Notes under the pieces: model-generated
The model's database searches: none
Told to the model about the DNA's origin: nothing
Seen by the model: only the letters and a program-made list of their open reading frames with translations
Assembly (NCBI RefSeq): GCF_021390435.2
Contig: NZ_JAJVCN010000005.1
Location: forward strand, 511,501 to 575,500
Source of the DNA: Kibdelosporangium philippinense
Lineage (GTDB): Bacteria; Actinomycetota; Actinomycetes; Mycobacteriales; Pseudonocardiaceae
Direction of reading: 5' to 3'
DNA length: 64,000 nt
Shown here: piece after piece, positions 61,514-64,000 of the stretch
How the letters are laid out: each line of letters opens with the position of its first letter
Position numbering within the stretch: the stretch's first letter is position 1
Program-made: the position numbers and the translations under genes

Positions 61514-64000
61514 TTAGGCGCGGAGGCGGAGGCCTTTGGGGGTGGCGCGGAAACCTGCGTCGCGCAGGATTGTGGCTAGGTGGGAGGTGAGGGCGGCGTC
61601 GCCGTCGGCGCGTTGGACGGCTAGTTGGCCGAGCCAGCCTTCGCGGACTGCGCGAGAGAGGGCTTCGGCTGCTGAACGCAGGGTTTTGTCGTCTTCTGTG
61701 AAGGACAGTAGGGATTTTCCTCCGCGTTCGACGTACAACGCGGGTTCGCCGTCGACGAGGACTGCTAGTGCGCCTGCTTTGCGGGCGGGGCGGTGTTTTC
61801 CTTCGCCGATTGTTTCGGGCCAGGGGAGGGCCGCGCCGTATGGTTGGGCGGGGTCGGCTGCGGCGAGTACTACTGCTCCGACGGGTTCTGGGTCTCTGCC
61901 TGCTGCTCGGGACAGGGCGCGGAGACGGTCTACGGCGCCGCGGGCGGCGAATTGGGCTGCGCCTAGGCCTTCTACGACATAGCCGCGGATGACTTGGCCG
62001 GAATCCTCCATGGCCCGCAGGACTTTGTAGACGCCGCTGAAGCCGCCAGTGACGCGTTCTGTGTCGAGGGCGCCGCGCGTCAGGACTCCGTGGCGTTCAA
62101 GGAAAGCTTCGGCGCGGGCGTGGGCTCGGCGGGTTGGGTCGGACTCGCGTTCGATCGCGAGCGACCAGCGGCCGCCGACGGTGGGTGGGCCGGTTCTGCT
62201 GGGCATCGTTGGGCGTTGGGCTCTGATGCGGGCGTATCTGCCGCGTGGTGTCGAGCGGCGTGGTTTGTGGGTCGCGCCGCGGCCGGACACCAAGGCACGC
62301 AATGGGTTGAGCGTGTCGTTGGTGACCAGACCGGCCCACACCAAATCCCAGAGGGCGGTGACCACCTCTTGATCGTCGGTGGAGCCGGTCCGATCGACCA
62401 ACTGCCGGAAGAACAGCGCACCACCGTCCAAAGCGGACAGGATGGCCTGGTGCACTGGGGAGTCGGGGACGTTGTCCTCAACGTCCGGCAGCAACAAGTC
62501 GGCGACGTCCGTTGGCGCGAGGGCGATCCAGCCATCGCCCCCGGCCAGCGAACCACTGCCACACCAGGTGACCTCGCCTGCCGCGGTGAGCTCATCGAGC
62601 AGAGCAGGGGAGAAGCCTGGCAACCGTGCCGGCAGGATCAACGACTCGAGCGCACTCGCTGGGAGGGGAGTCCCAGCGAGCTGTTCCACCACGGACAACA
62701 CATCGTCCGCTGTTGGCGCCGTGCGCAAACGCTTCCCCACGCCGTGCCAACTTGGCAGAAATCGCCCGAGCGCGGCCTGCTCGACCGGCTCCACCTCAGC
62801 CCTGAGCCGCGCCAACGAAGCTCGGCGCAACCGACGCAACACCTCAGCGTCGCAGTATTCGGTGTGTGTGCCGCCTGGGCGCAGCTCGCCACGGACGAGC
62901 CTGCCGGTACCGGCCAGCCGGTCAAGCACACCTGTCACCACCGCTGTGCCCAGCCCGAACCTCGCCGCGGCCTCAGCGGCGGGGAACGGGCCATGCGTGC
63001 GGGCATAGCGGGCCAGCAGATCACCGAGCGGATCGGCGGCCGGCTCGGTGAACGCTTCCGGCACGCCCACCGGAAGTGCCACCCCGAGCGCGTCCCGCAT
63101 CCGGCCGGCATCCTCGATGCCGACGAAGCGGTCCGCTCCAGCGATCCGCACTCTGATCGCCCGGCGCTGGGCGACCAGTTCGGTCAGCCACTCCGGCTTG
63201 ATGCCGCGAGCGGCCGCCTCGTCCTCGGTCAGGTCACCGAGGAAGCGGAGGAGGTCAGCCGCATCCTCCGCGTGCCTTGCGTGGCGATCCGGGTCCAGCC
63301 GTTGCAGTGACCGTTCGACCTCGGCAACAACGTCGGCGTCCAGTAGTTCCCGGATCGCTTCGGAGCCAAGCAGTTCGGCCAGCAGGGAGGAGTCGAGCGA
63401 CAAAGCCGCGGCACGCCGTTCGGCCAACGGCGCGTCCAGTTCGTACAGGAACATCCCCACATAACCGAACAGCAGGCTGCGGGCGAAGGGCGACGCCGTC
63501 GGCGTCTCCACATCGACCACACGCACCCGCCGGGCGCGCACGTCCGTCATCAGCTCACGCAAGCCGTTGAGGTCGTACACGTCCTGCAGGCACTCCCGCA
63601 TGGCCTCCAGCACCACAGGGAACCGTTCGTACTTCGAAGCCACGGACAGCAGTTGCGCCGCACGCTGGCGTTGCTGCCACAGTGGACTGCGCCGTCTTGG
63701 ATCCCTTCGGGGCAGGAGCAGTGAACGGGCGGCGCATTCACGGAACCGGGCCGCGAACAACGCCGAACCGCCGACCTCGGCCACCACGATCTGCTCGATC
63801 TCCTCCGGATCGAGCAGGACATCCTCGGCGCTCGCGGTCACTTCGGCACCGGAGTCGTCCACGGCGTCCGGTAGCCGCATCACGATCCCGTCGTCGGAGT
63901 GGGCCACCTGCGCCTCGATGCCTCGCTGCTCACGCAGTCGCGCGGCGATGGCCAACGCCCAAGGCGCGTTGACCTGTGCGCCGAACGGCGAGTGCACGAC
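61514..64000 (-). CDS. lhr: Lhr-type ATP-dependent helicase, 5' partial
   Basis: The visible 829 codons are the C-terminal half of an Lhr-family (large helicase-related) superfamily 2 enzyme; the helicase motor lies outside the window. The visible start HSPFGAQVNAPWALA is the conserved join to the Lhr core region; winged-helix and DUF4635-like C-terminal regions follow (WHGVGKRLRTAPTADD, GRWSLAIERESDP, VERGGKSLLSFTEDD). Lhr unwinds RNA:DNA hybrids and is induced by DNA damage in mycobacteria. The 103 bp after its stop are G/T-rich and carry no gene. Confidence 0.9.
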   Translation of the reverse strand, partial: VVHSPFGAQVNAPWALAIAARLREQRGIEAQVAHSDDGIVMRLPDAVDDSGAEVTASAEDVLLDPEEIEQIVVAEVGGSALFAARFRECAARSLLLPRRDPRRRSPLWQQRQRAAQLLSVASKYERFPVVLEAMRECLQDVYDLNGLRELMTDVRARRVRVVDVETPTASPFARSLLFGYVGMFLYELDAPLAERRAAALSLDSSLLAELLGSEAIRELLDADVVAEVERSLQRLDPDRHARHAEDAADLLRFLGDLTEDEAAARGIKPEWLTELVAQRRAIRVRIAGADRFVGIEDAGRMRDALGVALPVGVPEAFTEPAADPLGDLLARYARTHGPFPAAEAAARFGLGTAVVTGVLDRLAGTGRLVRGELRPGGTHTEYCDAEVLRRLRRASLARLRAEVEPVEQAALGRFLPSWHGVGKRLRTAPTADDVLSVVEQLAGTPLPASALESLILPARLPGFSPALLDELTAAGEVTWCGSGSLAGGDGWIALAPTDVADLLLPDVEDNVPDSPVHQAILSALDGGALFFRQLVDRTGSTDDQEVVTALWDLVWAGLVTNDTLNPLRALVSGRGATHKPRRSTPRGRYARIRAQRPTMPSRTGPPTVGGRWSLAIERESDPTRRAHARAEAFLERHGVLTRGALDTERVTGGFSGVYKVLRAMEDSGQVIRGYVVEGLGAAQFAARGAVDRLRALSRAAGRDPEPVGAVVLAAADPAQPYGAALPWPETIGEGKHRPARKAGALAVLVDGEPALYVERGGKSLLSFTEDDKTLRSAAEALSRAVREGWLGQLAVQRADGDAALTSHLATILRDAGFRATPKGLRLRA

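Overview
The window is high-GC DNA from an actinomycete, most likely a member of Pseudonocardiales (Amycolatopsis, Kibdelosporangium or Lentzea-like). The pointers are GTG and ATG starts with codon bias toward G/C, a mycothiol-dependent-type enzyme, actinobacterial SOS boxes, a 6-phosphofructokinase with pyrophosphate-type residues as in Amycolatopsis methanolica, and an exo-glucosaminidase close to Amycolatopsis CsxA. Gene order over the first 40 kb follows, with insertions, the Mycobacterium tuberculosis block Rv2171-Rv2190c (from memory). No tRNA, rRNA or CRISPR array was seen.

Layout. 1-4.7 kb: three cell-wall or secreted peptidases (a VanY/NlpC fusion cut by the window edge, a RipA/RipC-like NlpC/P60 protein, an HEFTH metallopeptidase) and a small Cys-rich protein behind a DNA-damage-type promoter. 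4.7-14.9 kb: PimB' mannosyltransferase, a hydrolase, ROK glucokinase, ArsA-like ATPase, lipid-binding START proteins, FadD15 acyl-CoA synthetase, PlsC acyltransferase and a DEDDh RNase. This is an envelope-lipid neighbourhood. 14.9-23.6 kb: 22-bp repeats, PPi-type phosphofructokinase, methionine aminopeptidase, an XRE/pentapeptide pair, a secreted VWA/Calx-beta protein, and an ankyrin/WD40 protein. 23.6-32.4 kb: MetH under an SAH-type riboswitch, class II DAHP synthase, PknL-like kinase and its probable substrate Rv2175c homologue. 32.2-40.5 kb: phytoene synthase, alpha-galactosidase, LppX-like lipoprotein, CrtI, GGPP synthase, MetF and LppM. This adds a carotenoid pathway to the mycobacterial order.

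40.5-59.6 kb is more accessory: DUF885 peptidase, TetR/aldo-keto reductase, a Pro-Ala repeat exoprotein, YbaK editing protein, a LexA-controlled HEPN/MDMPI operon, VOC, CynX-type MFS, peptide deformylase with an ArsR-like regulator, GntR with a true ACC deaminase, GTP cyclohydrolase I with ferredoxin reductase, a SufR-like regulator, CsxA and a cyclase-like protein. 59.6-61.4 kb is a decay zone: remnants of two ABC transporter genes around an intact IS5-family element. The window ends inside an Lhr-type helicase gene.

Structure beyond genes. Four copies of a 40-58 bp palindrome sit at gene ends. A set of genes has a -10 hexamer 6-8 nt before the start codon (leaderless). There are two SOS boxes, several operator palindromes, a riboswitch whose pseudoknot competes with a Shine-Dalgarno-sequestering hairpin, and a probable CTG start for crtI. 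All family assignments come from reading the sequence; no database search was possible.
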